From: Marinobacter persicus
Lineage (GTDB): Bacteria > Pseudomonadota > Gammaproteobacteria > Pseudomonadales > Oleiphilaceae
DNA length: 64,000 nt
Reading direction: 5' to 3'
NCBI RefSeq assembly: GCF_900114155.1
Contig: NZ_FOSC01000001.1
Span: 248,001-312,000, forward strand
The notes beneath the pieces were generated by a model. It saw only the letters and a program-made list of their open reading frames with translations. It ran no database searches and was not told where the DNA came from. How positions within the stretch are numbered: the first letter of the stretch is position 1; each line of letters begins with the position of its first letter. Shown in pieces: positions 1 to 9,291 of this stretch. The position numbers were made by a program, and so were the translations under genes.

Positions 1-280
1 GATTGCTGAGCGCGGCCAGGGAGACCAGCCGCTGGCCGGCTCCCCGGAACGTCAACTGGCGCTGATGGCGGCCAGCCAGTCGCTGCCAGCACAGCAGCAT
101 GGAAAGCACCGCGCTGTGGGCGGTTGCCAGGCCGGAGAGGTCGACAACCAGGGCGCCGCTCGCCTGGCGAATCAGGCGCTCACCCTCGGCGCGCAGGGGC
201 ATAACGTTGTCGGCATCCACCTCGCCGGACACCGTCAACACCTGGCCATCGAGTGTTACCCGGGGGGCCGGGCTACTCAT
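1..280 (-). CDS. mlaB: MlaB, STAS-domain subunit of the Mla phospholipid transporter (partial)
   Basis: The frame begins at an ATG at 280 and runs off the left edge, giving about 93 residues. Its start ATGA overlaps the stop of mlaC. The visible sequence has the STAS pattern: a short beta strand near VTLDGQVLTVSGEV, then LVVDLSGLATAHSAVLSMLL, where the Asp-Leu-Ser-Gly turn and the following helix are typical. In the family MlaB is a small cytoplasmic protein that binds and stabilises the MlaF ATPase of the inner-membrane MlaFEDB complex. It is the last visible gene of the mlaFEDCB operon, and its position and fold agree. The C-terminus lies outside the window. Confidence 0.9.
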   Translation of the reverse strand, partial: MSSPAPRVTLDGQVLTVSGEVDADNVMPLRAEGERLIRQASGALVVDLSGLATAHSAVLSMLLCWQRLAGRHQRQLTFRGAGQRLVSLAALSN

Positions 281-930
281 GATTCGTCCATTTCCTTTTC
301 CAGGTTGAGCGATTCCACCGCATCGCCCCAGCCATCAATCACGGTCTGAATCTGACCACGGTTCTGCTCCATCTCCTGGGCGAAGCGGTCCCGGAATGCC
401 AGACCAATATTGACCCCTTCAACAATCACATTCTCCATCAGCCAGCGACCTTCACCGGTCTTGTACATGGAATAGGTGATGGCGTAGCGATTGCCGTCCG
501 AGGACGTCAGCTGCATCTGCACCGAAGCGCGGTTACTGTTGTCTGGCAGGATCTCCACGTCCTGCACCGCCATTTCAAAGTTATCGGATTCCACCAGCGC
601 CTGGGCGTAAGCGTCGAACAGGCTGCGTTTGAAGCGTTCGACAAAATCGTCACGCTGTTCCGGCGTGGTCTGGCGGGCATAGCGGCCCATCACCCGGGCG
701 GCGATGCGGCGGAAATCAACGAACTCGTCCAGGGTTTCTTCCATTAACCGGTAAAAGGCCTGAGGATCTTCCTCGAACAGGCCCTTTTCTTCGGTCAGCT
801 TTTGAACCAGTTTCTGGGTATTTTCATCCACATACACCCGCAACTCTTCTTCGGCGCTGGCGCGGGCCTGGCCGGCGGCCAGCACCAGCATGGCCAGAAT
901 CAGTAAAACTCGTGCTTTAAGTGCGCGCAT
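277..930 (-). CDS. mlaC: MlaC, periplasmic phospholipid-binding shuttle
   Basis: 217 residues with a clear Sec signal peptide: MRALKARVLLIL, a hydrophobic core, and a likely cut after ARASA near residue 25. The mature part is the Tgt2/MlaC family, which carries phospholipid between the outer-membrane MlaA-porin complex and the inner-membrane MlaFEDB complex. The motifs FVDFRRIAARVMGRYAR and GRWLMENVIVEGVNIGLAFRDRFAQ are typical. Length is normal for the family. It lies 39 nt after mlaD, has AAGGAGACC just before its start, and overlaps mlaB by 4 nt. Confidence 0.95.
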   Translation of the reverse strand: MRALKARVLLILAMLVLAAGQARASAEEELRVYVDENTQKLVQKLTEEKGLFEEDPQAFYRLMEETLDEFVDFRRIAARVMGRYARQTTPEQRDDFVERFKRSLFDAYAQALVESDNFEMAVQDVEILPDNSNRASVQMQLTSSDGNRYAITYSMYKTGEGRWLMENVIVEGVNIGLAFRDRFAQEMEQNRGQIQTVIDGWGDAVESLNLEKEMDES

Positions 931-969
931 GTTGGTCTCCTTGGTCAGGTTGTCCGGTTCCGTTCTGCC

Positions 970-1419
970 TCATCGGCCGGAAGCAAAGTTACTGATCAGC
1001 CGCTCCAGATTCATGGCCGACTGGGTCGAATAAAAGGTATCACCCGGTTGCAGCGACTCCATATCACCGCCCACCGAAACATCAATATACTGGTCACCCA
1101 GCAATCCGGATGTGCGGATGACGGCGGCACTGTCAGCGGGGATGTTGTCAACGTCCGCATCAATGGCCATTTTCACCCTCGCCTGGAAGGTTTCCTTGTC
1201 GAGCGTCACCGATTCAATGGTGCCGATGGTCACACCGGCCATGGCCACCCGGCTCCGGGGTGCCAGACCACCGGAATCGTTGAAGTTGGCATACAGCGTG
1301 TAGCGGTCGCTGGTGGCCTGCGGCGACAGGCCGCTGACCTGCAGCGCCAGGAATAACAACGCGGCCAACCCGGCAATCATGAACAGACCGACGATCACTT
1401 CAATACTTCTGTTGCCCAT
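970..1419 (-). CDS. mlaD: MlaD, MCE-domain lipid transporter subunit
   Basis: 149 residues. One N-terminal membrane helix (about residues 8-28, VIVGLFMIAGLAALLFLALQV) is followed by one MCE domain (about 39-117, with YTLYANFNDSGGLAPRSRVAMAGVTIGTI and the GLLGDQYIDV strand). MlaD forms a hexameric ring on the periplasmic side of MlaE and channels phospholipids. The protein is shorter than the E. coli homologue (about 183 residues) because the C-terminal extension after the MCE domain is reduced. The MCE core is complete. It sits 23 nt after mlaE in the same operon. Confidence 0.94.
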   Translation of the reverse strand: MGNRSIEVIVGLFMIAGLAALLFLALQVSGLSPQATSDRYTLYANFNDSGGLAPRSRVAMAGVTIGTIESVTLDKETFQARVKMAIDADVDNIPADSAAVIRTSGLLGDQYIDVSVGGDMESLQPGDTFYSTQSAMNLERLISNFASGR

Positions 1420-1442
1420 GGCAGGCTCCCTGAATAACTTGG

Positions 1443-2225
1443 TCAGAAATCACCAAACATAACGGCGGTCAGCGCGAAATCCAGCCCCAGCACCGCCAAT
1501 GATGAGTAGACAACGGTTTTGGTGGTGGCCGAACTGATGCCGGCCGAGGTCGGCAGGCAATCATACCCCTGGTACACCGCAATCCAGGCACAGACAAACC
1601 CGAATACCACGCTCTTGACCAGCCCGTTGAGTACGTCATCAACGAAGTCCACCGAGCTTTGCATGTTGCCCCAGTAGGCACCGTCAAACACGCCCAGCCA
1701 TTCCACGCCCACCAGCATGCCACCCCAGATACCCACGACGGTGAAAATCACCGCCAGCACCGGCATGGCGATAAAGCCGGCCCACAGCCGGGGCGCTATC
1801 ACCCGGCGCAGCGGGTCCACCCCCATCATTTCCATGCTGGAGAGTTGCTCGGTGGCTTTCATCAGGCCAATTTCGGCGGTCAACGCCGACCCCGCCCGGC
1901 CGGCAAACAACAGCGCCGTGACCACCGGCCCCAGTTCCCGCACCAGCGTGAGCGCAATCATCTGGCCAATGGCCGATTCGGAACCGAAATCACTGAGAAT
2001 GGTGTAGCCCTGCAAGGCCAGCACCATACCGATGAAGAGCCCGGATACCACCACAATGGCCAGCGACAGTACACCGACTGAATACAACTGTTGCACCAGC
2101 AGGGGAAAGCCCTTGATGGGCCGGGGCACCCCCATCAACACACCGGCCAGAAACCGGCCGGAACGGCCCAGGGAAGCGACCACCGCAATGCCCTGGCGGC
2201 CCAGGGCGGCGAGTTTATCGGTCAT
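1443..2225 (-). CDS. mlaE: MlaE, permease of the Mla phospholipid transporter
   Basis: 260 residues, the same length as E. coli MlaE. Several hydrophobic helices are visible, with the family motif [27 protein letters not shown] followed by [25 protein letters not shown]. This is the MlaE/YrbE permease signature, including the cytoplasmic coupling region that contacts the MlaF ATPase. The start ATG at 2225 overlaps the mlaF stop by 4 nt, so the two are translationally coupled. Confidence 0.96.
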   Translation of the reverse strand: MTDKLAALGRQGIAVVASLGRSGRFLAGVLMGVPRPIKGFPLLVQQLYSVGVLSLAIVVVSGLFIGMVLALQGYTILSDFGSESAIGQMIALTLVRELGPVVTALLFAGRAGSALTAEIGLMKATEQLSSMEMMGVDPLRRVIAPRLWAGFIAMPVLAVIFTVVGIWGGMLVGVEWLGVFDGAYWGNMQSSVDFVDDVLNGLVKSVVFGFVCAWIAVYQGYDCLPTSAGISSATTKTVVYSSLAVLGLDFALTAVMFGDF

Positions 2226-3034
2226 GCCCCACCTCCTGTCAGGCCAAAATCTGAAGCAGCGCCGGCCACCGGGTAATGAAACGGCACCGGGCCATCCGGC
2301 TGGCCATTCAGAAACTGCTGAACCCGCTCGGACGGATGCTCACGCAACTGGTCCGGTGTGCCCTCACCAATCACCTTGCCATCCGCAACAATGCAGGCAT
2401 AGTGGCAGATACTGAGGGACTCGGGCACATCGTGGGACACCAGCACGCTGGTCAGCCCCATGGAGCTGTTAAGGTCCCGGATCAGCTTGACCAGCACACC
2501 CATGGCGATCGGGTCCTGCCCGGTGAACGGCTCGTCATACATGATCAGCTCCGGGTCCAGGGCAATGCTGCGAGCCAGCGCCACGCGCCGGGTCATGCCT
2601 CCGGACAGCTGGGCGGGCATCAGGTCCCGGGCGCCACGCAGGCCGACGGCCTCTAGCTTCATCAACACGATATCGCGGATCATGTCTTCCGGCAGGCGGG
2701 TGTGCTCGCGCAGCGGGAAGGCGACGTTCTCGTACACACTCAGGTCCGTAAACAGCGCGCCGCTCTGGAACAGCATGCCCATTTTCTCCCGCAACCGGTA
2801 CAGGGTCTTGCGGTTAAGCTTCGGGACGGGCTGCCCGGCCACCATCACCTCGCCGGAATCCGGCTTGAGCTGGCCACCAATGAGCTTGAGCAAGGTGGTT
2901 TTACCAGTCCCGCTCGGGCCCATGATCGCGGTGATTTTCCCCCTGGGAATCTGCAGGGACACACCATCGAAAATGCGCCGGCCGGAGCGGGAAAACACCA
3001 CATCCGTCAACGTTATGTAGGCAGAAGATTCCAT
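2222..3034 (-). CDS. mlaF: MlaF, ATPase of the Mla phospholipid transporter
   Basis: 270 residues from the ATG at 3034. I chose this start over an upstream in-frame one because AAGGA lies 8 nt before it and the length matches the family (269 in E. coli). Walker A is GPSGTGKT (residues 39-46), the ABC signature is LSGGM (143-147), Walker B is LIMYDE (163-168), and the switch His lies in LVSHD. MlaF powers phospholipid movement by MlaFEDB. It heads the operon and is divergent from kdsD across about 200 nt that must hold both promoters. Confidence 0.95.
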   Translation of the reverse strand: MESSAYITLTDVVFSRSGRRIFDGVSLQIPRGKITAIMGPSGTGKTTLLKLIGGQLKPDSGEVMVAGQPVPKLNRKTLYRLREKMGMLFQSGALFTDLSVYENVAFPLREHTRLPEDMIRDIVLMKLEAVGLRGARDLMPAQLSGGMTRRVALARSIALDPELIMYDEPFTGQDPIAMGVLVKLIRDLNSSMGLTSVLVSHDVPESLSICHYACIVADGKVIGEGTPDQLREHPSERVQQFLNGQPDGPVPFHYPVAGAASDFGLTGGGA

Positions 3035-3160
3035 AATCCATCCTTTCCGGGGAGCGGCTACAGTATGACAAGCGCCGGCCAAGCTCAATTACCCGATGAT
3101 AAAATGTCGATATTGCAATGCAGATTCACTGGCCACGACGGGAATCCGGCCGGGCAGAAG

Positions 3161-3169
3161 TGATATACT
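3161..3169 (+). promoter_or_regulatory. Extended -10 promoter element upstream of kdsD
   Basis: TGATATACT fits the extended -10 pattern TGnTATAAT with one mismatch. It lies about 67 nt before the kdsD start in the mlaF-kdsD divergent gap. No good -35 box is visible at 16-18 nt spacing, which is tolerated in extended -10 promoters. It probably drives kdsD-kdsC-lptCAB. Confidence 0.5.
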
Positions 3170-3236
3170 GCCGCCCTGACACCGGCACCGGGTCTCTCCG
3201 GGCCTCCCTCACGGAACCAGCATACAGTCGGCCAAG

Positions 3237-4226
3237 ATGACAGATTCAAACGCTCCGGCAAACCGGGATTTTTGCGCCTCCGCGCTGCGCGCCATTCGTA
3301 TTGAGCGCGAAGCCATCGAAGCACTTGAACACCGGATCAACGGTGATTTCAGCCGCGCCTGCGAGGTCATTATGGCCTGCAAAGGGCGGGTTGTGGTCAC
3401 CGGCATGGGCAAATCCGGGCACATTGGCAACAAGATTGCCGCCACGCTGGCGAGCACCGGGACACCGGCATTCTTTGTCCACCCGGGCGAAGCCAGCCAC
3501 GGCGACATGGGCATGATCACTTCACAAGACGTGGTGATTGCCATCTCCAACAGCGGCAGCACCGGTGAAGTCGTCACCATTCTCCCCCTGATCAAACGGA
3601 TGGGGGCACCACTGATCAGCATGACCGGCAACCCGGACTCGGTGCTGGCCCGCGAAGCCGTGGCCAACCTGGATGTCAGCGTCGCCACCGAAGCCTGTCC
3701 GCTGGGCCTGGCCCCCACTTCCAGCACCACCGCCACACTGGTGATGGGCGATGCTCTGGCGGTGGCACTGCTGGAAGCCCGGGGATTCAGCGCCGAGGAT
3801 TTCGCTTTCTCTCACCCCGGCGGCAGCCTGGGCCGGCGCCTGCTGCTGCATGTTTCCGACATCATGCACACCGGTGACCAGATTCCCTCGGTACCCGAAG
3901 ACACCACCCTGAGCGGCGCCCTGCTGGAGATCAGCCGCAAGGGCCTGGGCATGACCACAGTCGTGGACAGCAAGGGTAACCTGGTGGGCGTTTTCACTGA
4001 CGGCGATTTACGCCGCACCCTGGACAAATCCCTCGACGTGCACACCACGCCCATCCGGGACGTGATGACCCGCAAGGGCACCACCATCGAGGCGGACCAT
4101 CTGGCTGCCGAGGCACTGAACCTGATGGACGAGCTAAAGATCAACGCCCTGCCGGTCACCGACAGTGACGGCCGTCTGGTGGGCGCCATCAACATGCACG
4201 ACCTGCTACGCGCCGGCGTGATTTAA
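3237..4226 (+). CDS. kdsD: KdsD, arabinose 5-phosphate isomerase
   Basis: 329 residues. An N-terminal SIS sugar-isomerase domain (about residues 40-180) contains VVVTGMGKSGHIGNKIAATLASTGTPAFFVHPGEASHGDMG and ISNSGSTGEV. It is followed by two CBS domains (about 208-265 and 275-329; DIMHTGDQIPSV and DVMTRKGTTIEAD begin them). KdsD converts ribulose 5-phosphate to arabinose 5-phosphate, the first step toward Kdo for the LPS inner core. Full family length. It is followed after 25 nt by kdsC, which acts later in the same pathway. Confidence 0.96.
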   Translation: MTDSNAPANRDFCASALRAIRIEREAIEALEHRINGDFSRACEVIMACKGRVVVTGMGKSGHIGNKIAATLASTGTPAFFVHPGEASHGDMGMITSQDVVIAISNSGSTGEVVTILPLIKRMGAPLISMTGNPDSVLAREAVANLDVSVATEACPLGLAPTSSTTATLVMGDALAVALLEARGFSAEDFAFSHPGGSLGRRLLLHVSDIMHTGDQIPSVPEDTTLSGALLEISRKGLGMTTVVDSKGNLVGVFTDGDLRRTLDKSLDVHTTPIRDVMTRKGTTIEADHLAAEALNLMDELKINALPVTDSDGRLVGAINMHDLLRAGVI

Positions 4227-4251
4227 CAGGCTTTGCGAGAGGTTATCCGAC

Positions 4252-4821
4252 ATGAGCGCCCTGACACCGCCACTGGCCGAACACTGGAACCACAACCTGC
4301 TGGAGAAGGCCGCCAATATTCGCCTGATCGCCCTGGATGTGGATGGCATCATGAGCGACGGTCAGCTTTACTTCAGCGCAGGCGGCGATGAAACCAAAGC
4401 CTTCAACATTCTTGACGGCCTGGGACTGAAACAACTGATGAACGCCGGCATTACCGTCGCGGTGATCACCGGCCGGCGCTCACCGCTGACCGAAAAACGC
4501 ATGGCCGACCTGGGCATCCCCCACCTGATGCAGGGCCGGGAAGATAAAAAAGTCGCCTTGCTGGAGCTGATTGCCGACAAGAACCTGCGTCCGGAGCAGA
4601 TCGCCTACATGGGTGACGACCTGCCGGATTTACCGGCGCTGAACTTCGCCGGCCTGGGCATTACCGTGCCCAACGGCTACTGGCTGGTGCGCCAGCAGGC
4701 CGATTACTGCACCCGTGCCGCCGGCGGCGCAGGCGCGGTACGGGAGGCCTGTGATCTGATCCTCTGGGCCCAGGGCCAGTTGGGGCACGCCCTGGCCCGC
4801 TACACGGCCGAACAGCCATGA
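4252..4821 (+). CDS. kdsC: KdsC, Kdo 8-phosphate phosphatase
   Basis: 189 residues of the HAD superfamily (C0 subclass, no cap domain). Motif I is DVDGIMSDG with the nucleophile and acid-base pair at Asp29 and Asp31. Motif II is TGRRS (73-77), the motif III Lys lies in GREDKK, and motif IV is GDDLPD (121-126). The enzyme hydrolyses Kdo 8-phosphate to Kdo in the cytoplasm. Its stop overlaps the lptC start by 4 nt, linking Kdo synthesis to LPS transport. Confidence 0.96.
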   Translation: MSALTPPLAEHWNHNLLEKAANIRLIALDVDGIMSDGQLYFSAGGDETKAFNILDGLGLKQLMNAGITVAVITGRRSPLTEKRMADLGIPHLMQGREDKKVALLELIADKNLRPEQIAYMGDDLPDLPALNFAGLGITVPNGYWLVRQQADYCTRAAGGAGAVREACDLILWAQGQLGHALARYTAEQP

Positions 4822-5420
4822 TCCGCAAGGTATTCATCCCCCGATCCAGCGCCGACGCCTGGGCCAGAACCCTGGCGCTGATTGCCGTTATCGCCGCCAC
4901 CCTGTTTCTGATGTGGCAAAGTGAAGAGCGCGATACCGGCAACCCGGAAGCGGAACAACTGCGCGGCCCCTCCGAGCCGGACAGTTTTGTGGTGGACAGT
5001 CATTACCGGGCCTTTGATGAACAGGGCAGGCTCGAGATTCGCCTGACCAGCCCACGCATAGAGCAGTTCGAAAATGATAACCGGGCCGAGCTGCAGGCAC
5101 CGATTGCCCGGGTTTTCAGCGAACAGTCACCGGAACCGTGGATAATCGAAGCGGATGAAGGTAGCCTGCTGCAAGCACGGGGGTTGCTGCACCTGAACGG
5201 CAACGTACTGGTCACTCGCACCGCGCCGGCGGGCGAAACCACCCTGGCCACAGAGGCGCTGACCCTGAACGACAATGACAGCACGGTCTACACCGACCAA
5301 CCGGTGACCATCAACGAGCCATACGGCACCACCCGGGCCACCGGCATGAAGGCCTGGATCGACGAACGCATACTGGAACTCAACTCGCAGGTGGAAGGGC
5401 GTTATGAAACCCTCAGGTAA
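4818..5420 (+). CDS. lptC: LptC, inner-membrane anchor of the LPS transport bridge
   Basis: 200 residues. One N-terminal membrane helix (about 17-33, TLALIAVIAATLFLMW) precedes a periplasmic beta-jellyroll OstA-like domain, with FVVDSHYRAFDEQGRLEIRLTSPRIEQFENDNRAELQAP near its start. LptC joins the LptBFG ABC transporter and passes LPS to LptA. It overlaps kdsC by 4 nt and lptA by 17 nt. Confidence 0.93.
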   Translation: MIRKVFIPRSSADAWARTLALIAVIAATLFLMWQSEERDTGNPEAEQLRGPSEPDSFVVDSHYRAFDEQGRLEIRLTSPRIEQFENDNRAELQAPIARVFSEQSPEPWIIEADEGSLLQARGLLHLNGNVLVTRTAPAGETTLATEALTLNDNDSTVYTDQPVTINEPYGTTRATGMKAWIDERILELNSQVEGRYETLR

Positions 5421-5970
5421 GCACTTACTTCTCTGGCCTGCCCTGCTGGCAGCGTTATTCACAACCGGCCAGGTCGCGGCATTTGATCCGGACTCGGACC
5501 ACCCCATCCGGGTAACCGCCGATTCCGCGCGGCTGGACGACAGCCAGGGCACCGCCGTTTACACCGGTGACGTGCAACTGGTGCAGGGCGAAGCCATCCT
5601 GGAAGCTGAACGTGTCGAGCTGCAGCGCAACGAACAGGGCATCCAGCGAATCGACGCCACGGGCTCGCCGGCCCACTACTATCAGCCCGCCCGTGGCAAG
5701 GAACAGGCCACCGATGCCTGGGCCCTGAACATCACCTGGTCCGCCGAGGACAGCATTGTCACCCTGGAAAAACAGGCCCGCATCGAACAGGGCGAAAACG
5801 AATTCCGGGGTGACATTATCCATTACGACACCGCGCACCGGGTGGTGACGGCCGAGGGCGGACGCACCGAAGAAGGCGATTCCGGCCGGGTGGAGATGGT
5901 TATCCAGCCACGCAATTCCGAGCAATCCGACAACGGGACAGGTTCTGATGGCAGTTCTCAGGGCCAGTAA
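5404..5970 (+). CDS. lptA: LptA, periplasmic LPS bridge protein
   Basis: 188 residues. The signal peptide [22 protein letters not shown] is probably cut after QVAA at residue 26. The OstA domain follows, with [42 protein letters not shown], the usual repeat of short beta strands. LptA oligomers form the periplasmic bridge from LptC to LptD. The Ser/Gly/Asp-rich C-terminal tail ([12 protein letters not shown]) is poorly conserved in general. The last 23 nt overlap lptB in another frame. Confidence 0.95.
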   Translation: MKPSGKHLLLWPALLAALFTTGQVAAFDPDSDHPIRVTADSARLDDSQGTAVYTGDVQLVQGEAILEAERVELQRNEQGIQRIDATGSPAHYYQPARGKEQATDAWALNITWSAEDSIVTLEKQARIEQGENEFRGDIIHYDTAHRVVTAEGGRTEEGDSGRVEMVIQPRNSEQSDNGTGSDGSSQGQ

Positions 5971-6673
5971 TCTGGCGAAAAGCTACAAGCAAAAGAAAGT
6001 GGTGATCGATGTCTCCCTGGAAATCCGTTCCGGGGAAATTGTTGGCCTGCTCGGGCCCAATGGCGCCGGCAAAACCACCTGTTTTTACATGATCGTCGGC
6101 CTGGTGCCCTCGGATCATGGCCGGGTAACCATCGACAACAAGGACATCACCCCCCTGCCCATGCACGGGCGGGCCCGCAAGGGCATCGGCTACCTGCCCC
6201 AGGAAGCATCGGTATTCCGCAAGCTGACCGTGCGGGATAACATCATGGCCATCCTGGAAACCCGCAAAGAACTCAAACGGGCGGACCGGGAAGCCAAGCT
6301 CGAGGAGTTGCTGGAAGAATTCCACATCACTCACATCCGCGACAGCCTGGGCATGGCCCTGTCTGGTGGCGAGCGTCGGCGGGTGGAAATCGCCCGGGCA
6401 CTGGCCATGGAGCCGGCGTTCATTCTGCTCGACGAGCCGTTCGCCGGGGTGGACCCCATCTCCGTCAGCGATATCAAGCACATCATCCGCCACCTGCGGG
6501 ACAAAGGTATCGGCGTATTGATTACCGATCACAACGTGCGTGAAACCCTCGATATCTGCGAGAATGCCTACATCGTGTCCGGTGGCCATATCATCGCCTC
6601 CGGCAACGCCGAAGCCATTCTGGCCAACCAGCAGGTGAAAGAGGTGTACCTGGGCAACGAATTCCATCTGTAA
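5948..6673 (+). CDS. lptB: LptB, ATPase of the LPS exporter
   Basis: 241 residues, the family length. Walker A is GPNGAGKT (36-43), the Q-loop is [14 protein letters not shown], the signature is [15 protein letters not shown], Walker B is [13 protein letters not shown], and the switch His is in ITDHNVRE. LptB2 powers extraction of LPS from the inner membrane with LptF and LptG, which are not in this window. The gene is directly upstream of rpoN, the classic arrangement in proteobacteria. Confidence 0.97.
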   Translation: MAVLRASNLAKSYKQKKVVIDVSLEIRSGEIVGLLGPNGAGKTTCFYMIVGLVPSDHGRVTIDNKDITPLPMHGRARKGIGYLPQEASVFRKLTVRDNIMAILETRKELKRADREAKLEELLEEFHITHIRDSLGMALSGGERRRVEIARALAMEPAFILLDEPFAGVDPISVSDIKHIIRHLRDKGIGVLITDHNVRETLDICENAYIVSGGHIIASGNAEAILANQQVKEVYLGNEFHL

Positions 6674-6838
6674 CCCATTCACGCTGGCCTTTAGTCGAGG
6701 CCCGATTGTTTTGCCGGTCGGCAAGCAGTAAACTCGGCAGAAAAATTGCTTACATTTTTCCCGGTGTAACTCCAGGCGCAACGTGGATCGTTCGTTTTCG
6801 CTGGGATGTCAATCAGTTATGGATGCCTAGCCATGGTT

Positions 6839-8371
6839 ATGAAAGCGTCTTTACAGCTCAAGATGGGCCAGAGCCTGACCATGACGCCTCAGTTGCAGCA
6901 GGCGATACGGCTGCTGCAATTGTCGACGCTGGATCTGCAGCAGGAAATCCAGCAGGCCCTGGAATCCAACCCCATGCTGGAAACCTCAGAAGACGACGAA
7001 CAGAACGAGACCGCCGAGGGTAACGAGCAGAACAGCGACTCCGATAACGATCAGGAGCCCACCGCCGCCGATACCGCCTCGGCTGAGTCTGCCAGCGACT
7101 GGGACGAGTCGGAAAACGGCCCGGACTGGTCCTCGGAAAATGACATCCCGGACAACATCCCCGATGATCTTCCGGTCGACACCGCCTGGGACGACATCTA
7201 CCAGTCCGCACCGGCGCCCGCCCCCAAGGGCGATGACGACAACGACCACGACTTCGAAACCCGCAACTCCGCCACCGAAACCCTGCAGGACCATCTGGAA
7301 TGGCAACTCAACCTGACGCCCATGAGCGAGCGGGACAAGGCCATTGCCCATGCCCTGCTCGATGCCGTGGATGATCGCGGATACCTGACCGCCACCATCG
7401 AGGACATCCATGCGGGCCTGGCCGAGGACGCCGACGACGACCCACTGGAACTGGATGAAGTGGAAGCGGTACTGCACCGCCTGCAACACTTCGACCCGCC
7501 CGGCGTATTCGCCCGGGACCTGCAGGACTGCCTGCTGATCCAGCTGAACCAGCTGCCACCGGAGACCCCCTGGCTGCGCCAGGCCCGCCAGGTGGTCACT
7601 CAGTTCCTGAACCTGCTGGGCAACCGCGACTACGCCCAGTTGCTGCGCCGCAGCCGGCTGAAAGAGGATCAGTTAAAAGAAGTGCTGGCGCTGATCACCA
7701 GCCTGAACCCTCGCCCGGGCGACATGATTGACCAGGCCGAGCCGGATTACGTCATTCCCGATGTGATCGTGCGCAAGCACGAAGGCCGCTGGCGGGTGGA
7801 ACTGAACCCGGAAATTGCCCCGCGCATACGGGTCAACGCCAGCTATGCGGGCCTGATTCGCCGGGCCGACAGCAGCGCCGACAACACCTACCTGCGGGAC
7901 CAGTTGCAGGAGGCCAAATGGTTCATCAAGAGCCTGCAAAGCCGCAACGAGACCCTGCTGAAGGTAGCCACCCGAATTGTTGAGCACCAGCAGGAGTTCC
8001 TGGAGTACGGCGACGAGAAGATGAAACCGCTGATTCTCTCGGACATTGCCCAGGCGGTGGAAATGCACGAATCCACCATCTCCCGGGTGACCACGCAAAA
8101 ATACATGCACACACCCCGAGGCATCTACGAGCTGAAGTACTTTTTCTCCAGCCATGTCAGCACCGCCGAGGGCGGGGAATGTTCCTCCACGGCAATTCGT
8201 GCGATGATCAGGAAACTGATTGCCGATGAAACCCCGAAAAAGCCGTTGAGCGATAGCAAGATTGCGACCATGCTTAAAGAGCAGGGCATTAATGTGGCGC
8301 GGCGTACCGTGGCCAAATACCGGGAGGCAATGCACATTCCTCCCTCTAACGAACGCAAACGACTGGTTTGA
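6839..8371 (+). CDS. rpoN: RpoN, RNA polymerase sigma-54 factor
   Basis: 510 residues from the ATG at 6839, chosen because [38 protein letters not shown] is the conserved region I start. Two in-frame codons further upstream look less likely. Region I (about 1-50) is Gln/Leu-rich. Region II (about 50-125) is very acidic and variable. The core-binding domain follows, then the helix-turn-helix and the C-terminal RpoN box [10 protein letters not shown], which reads the -24 promoter element. Sigma-54 needs AAA+ activators and typically serves nitrogen, flagellar and other regulons. The 165 nt between lptB and this gene probably hold its promoter, but I see no strong one. Confidence 0.96.
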   Translation: MKASLQLKMGQSLTMTPQLQQAIRLLQLSTLDLQQEIQQALESNPMLETSEDDEQNETAEGNEQNSDSDNDQEPTAADTASAESASDWDESENGPDWSSENDIPDNIPDDLPVDTAWDDIYQSAPAPAPKGDDDNDHDFETRNSATETLQDHLEWQLNLTPMSERDKAIAHALLDAVDDRGYLTATIEDIHAGLAEDADDDPLELDEVEAVLHRLQHFDPPGVFARDLQDCLLIQLNQLPPETPWLRQARQVVTQFLNLLGNRDYAQLLRRSRLKEDQLKEVLALITSLNPRPGDMIDQAEPDYVIPDVIVRKHEGRWRVELNPEIAPRIRVNASYAGLIRRADSSADNTYLRDQLQEAKWFIKSLQSRNETLLKVATRIVEHQQEFLEYGDEKMKPLILSDIAQAVEMHESTISRVTTQKYMHTPRGIYELKYFFSSHVSTAEGGECSSTAIRAMIRKLIADETPKKPLSDSKIATMLKEQGINVARRTVAKYREAMHIPPSNERKRLV

Positions 8372-8392
8372 TATTCCAACAAGGAGACGCCA

Positions 8393-8701
8393 ATGCAAAT
8401 CAATATTTCAGGCCACCACGTGGAACTGACTCCCGCACTGAAAGACTATGTGAACACCAAGTTCGAGAAGCTGGAGCGTCACTTTGACCACATCAGCAAC
8501 TGCCAGGTCACCCTGGAAGTGGAAAAGGTCCGCCAGATCGCGGAAGCCACCCTGCACGTTGTCGGCGGCGAAATTCATGCAAAGGCTGAAAACGAGGACA
8601 TGTACGCGGCCATCGACGGCTTGATTGACAAGCTCGACCGGCAGATCCTCAAGCACAAGGAAAAGAACGTTGACCGGGCACACGGCAACGGCAAGCACTG
8701 A
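8393..8701 (+). CDS. hpf: HPF, ribosome hibernation promoting factor
   Basis: 102 residues (short HPF type) with the typical start MQINISGHHVELTPALKDYVNTKFEKLERHF and the EIHAKAENEDMYAAIDGLIDKLDRQILKHKEK helix. Short HPF binds the 30S decoding region and helps form inactive 100S ribosomes in stationary phase. It has an AAGGAGA ribosome binding site, follows rpoN by 21 nt, and is followed by an intrinsic terminator that separates it partly from ptsN. Confidence 0.95.
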   Translation: MQINISGHHVELTPALKDYVNTKFEKLERHFDHISNCQVTLEVEKVRQIAEATLHVVGGEIHAKAENEDMYAAIDGLIDKLDRQILKHKEKNVDRAHGNGKH

Positions 8702-8737
8702 ACAGACACCGGCTTACCGGCTGTTTCAACTGATCGA

Positions 8738-8772
8738 GCTGCGGCGGGGAAAACCAGCCGCAGCCTTTTTTT
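8738..8772 (+). terminator. Intrinsic terminator between hpf and ptsN
   Basis: Arms GCTGCGGC (8738-8745) and GCCGCAGC (8757-8764) form a perfect 8-bp stem followed by seven T (8766-8772). ptsN starts only 21 nt later, so it must be reached by readthrough or a promoter inside hpf. Confidence 0.85.
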
Positions 8773-8793
8773 ATACGGAAACGCAGTCGATCC

Positions 8794-9264
8794 ATGAGCG
8801 ATAATTCCCTGACCATCGACAACATTCTGGCGCCGGAGCTGACACTGTGCCAGGTGCCGGCGTCCAGCAAGAAACGCGTTCTGGAGAACATCGCCGAGCG
8901 CATTCACTTCCAGGACCAGACCCTCAGTGAAACCGACATTTTCAACAGCCTGGTTTCCCGCGAACGTCTTGGCAGCACCGGCATCGGACAGGGCATCGCC
9001 ATCCCCCATTGCCGGCTGGACGGGCTGGACCGGGTTATTGGCGTGCTGATGACGCTGGCCGAGCCGGTGGACTTCGACGCCATCGACAACCAGCCGGTTG
9101 ACCTGACGTTCGCCCTGGTGGTGCCCAAGGAGGCCACCAGCGAACACCTGGAACTGCTCAGCCAGCTGGCTGAAAAGTTCAACGATGGCGCCTTCTGCCA
9201 ACGGTTGCGTGAGTGTACCGACAGCGAATCGCTGTACCGCGCCATGCGCGAGGGCAACCGGTAA
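8794..9264 (+). CDS. ptsN: PtsN, nitrogen-PTS EIIA protein
   Basis: 156 residues, EIIA-fructose/mannitol fold. The phosphorylated His is His72 in GIGQGIAIPHCRL. PtsN takes phosphate from NPr (ptsO, 0.9 kb downstream) in the nitrogen phosphotransferase chain, which regulates potassium and nitrogen functions rather than importing sugar. Its place after rpoN and hpf and before rapZ is standard. EI-Ntr (ptsP) is not in this window. Confidence 0.95.
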   Translation: MSDNSLTIDNILAPELTLCQVPASSKKRVLENIAERIHFQDQTLSETDIFNSLVSRERLGSTGIGQGIAIPHCRLDGLDRVIGVLMTLAEPVDFDAIDNQPVDLTFALVVPKEATSEHLELLSQLAEKFNDGAFCQRLRECTDSESLYRAMREGNR

Positions 9265-9291
9265 CGTATTTGCTGTACAGGAGAGACTGCC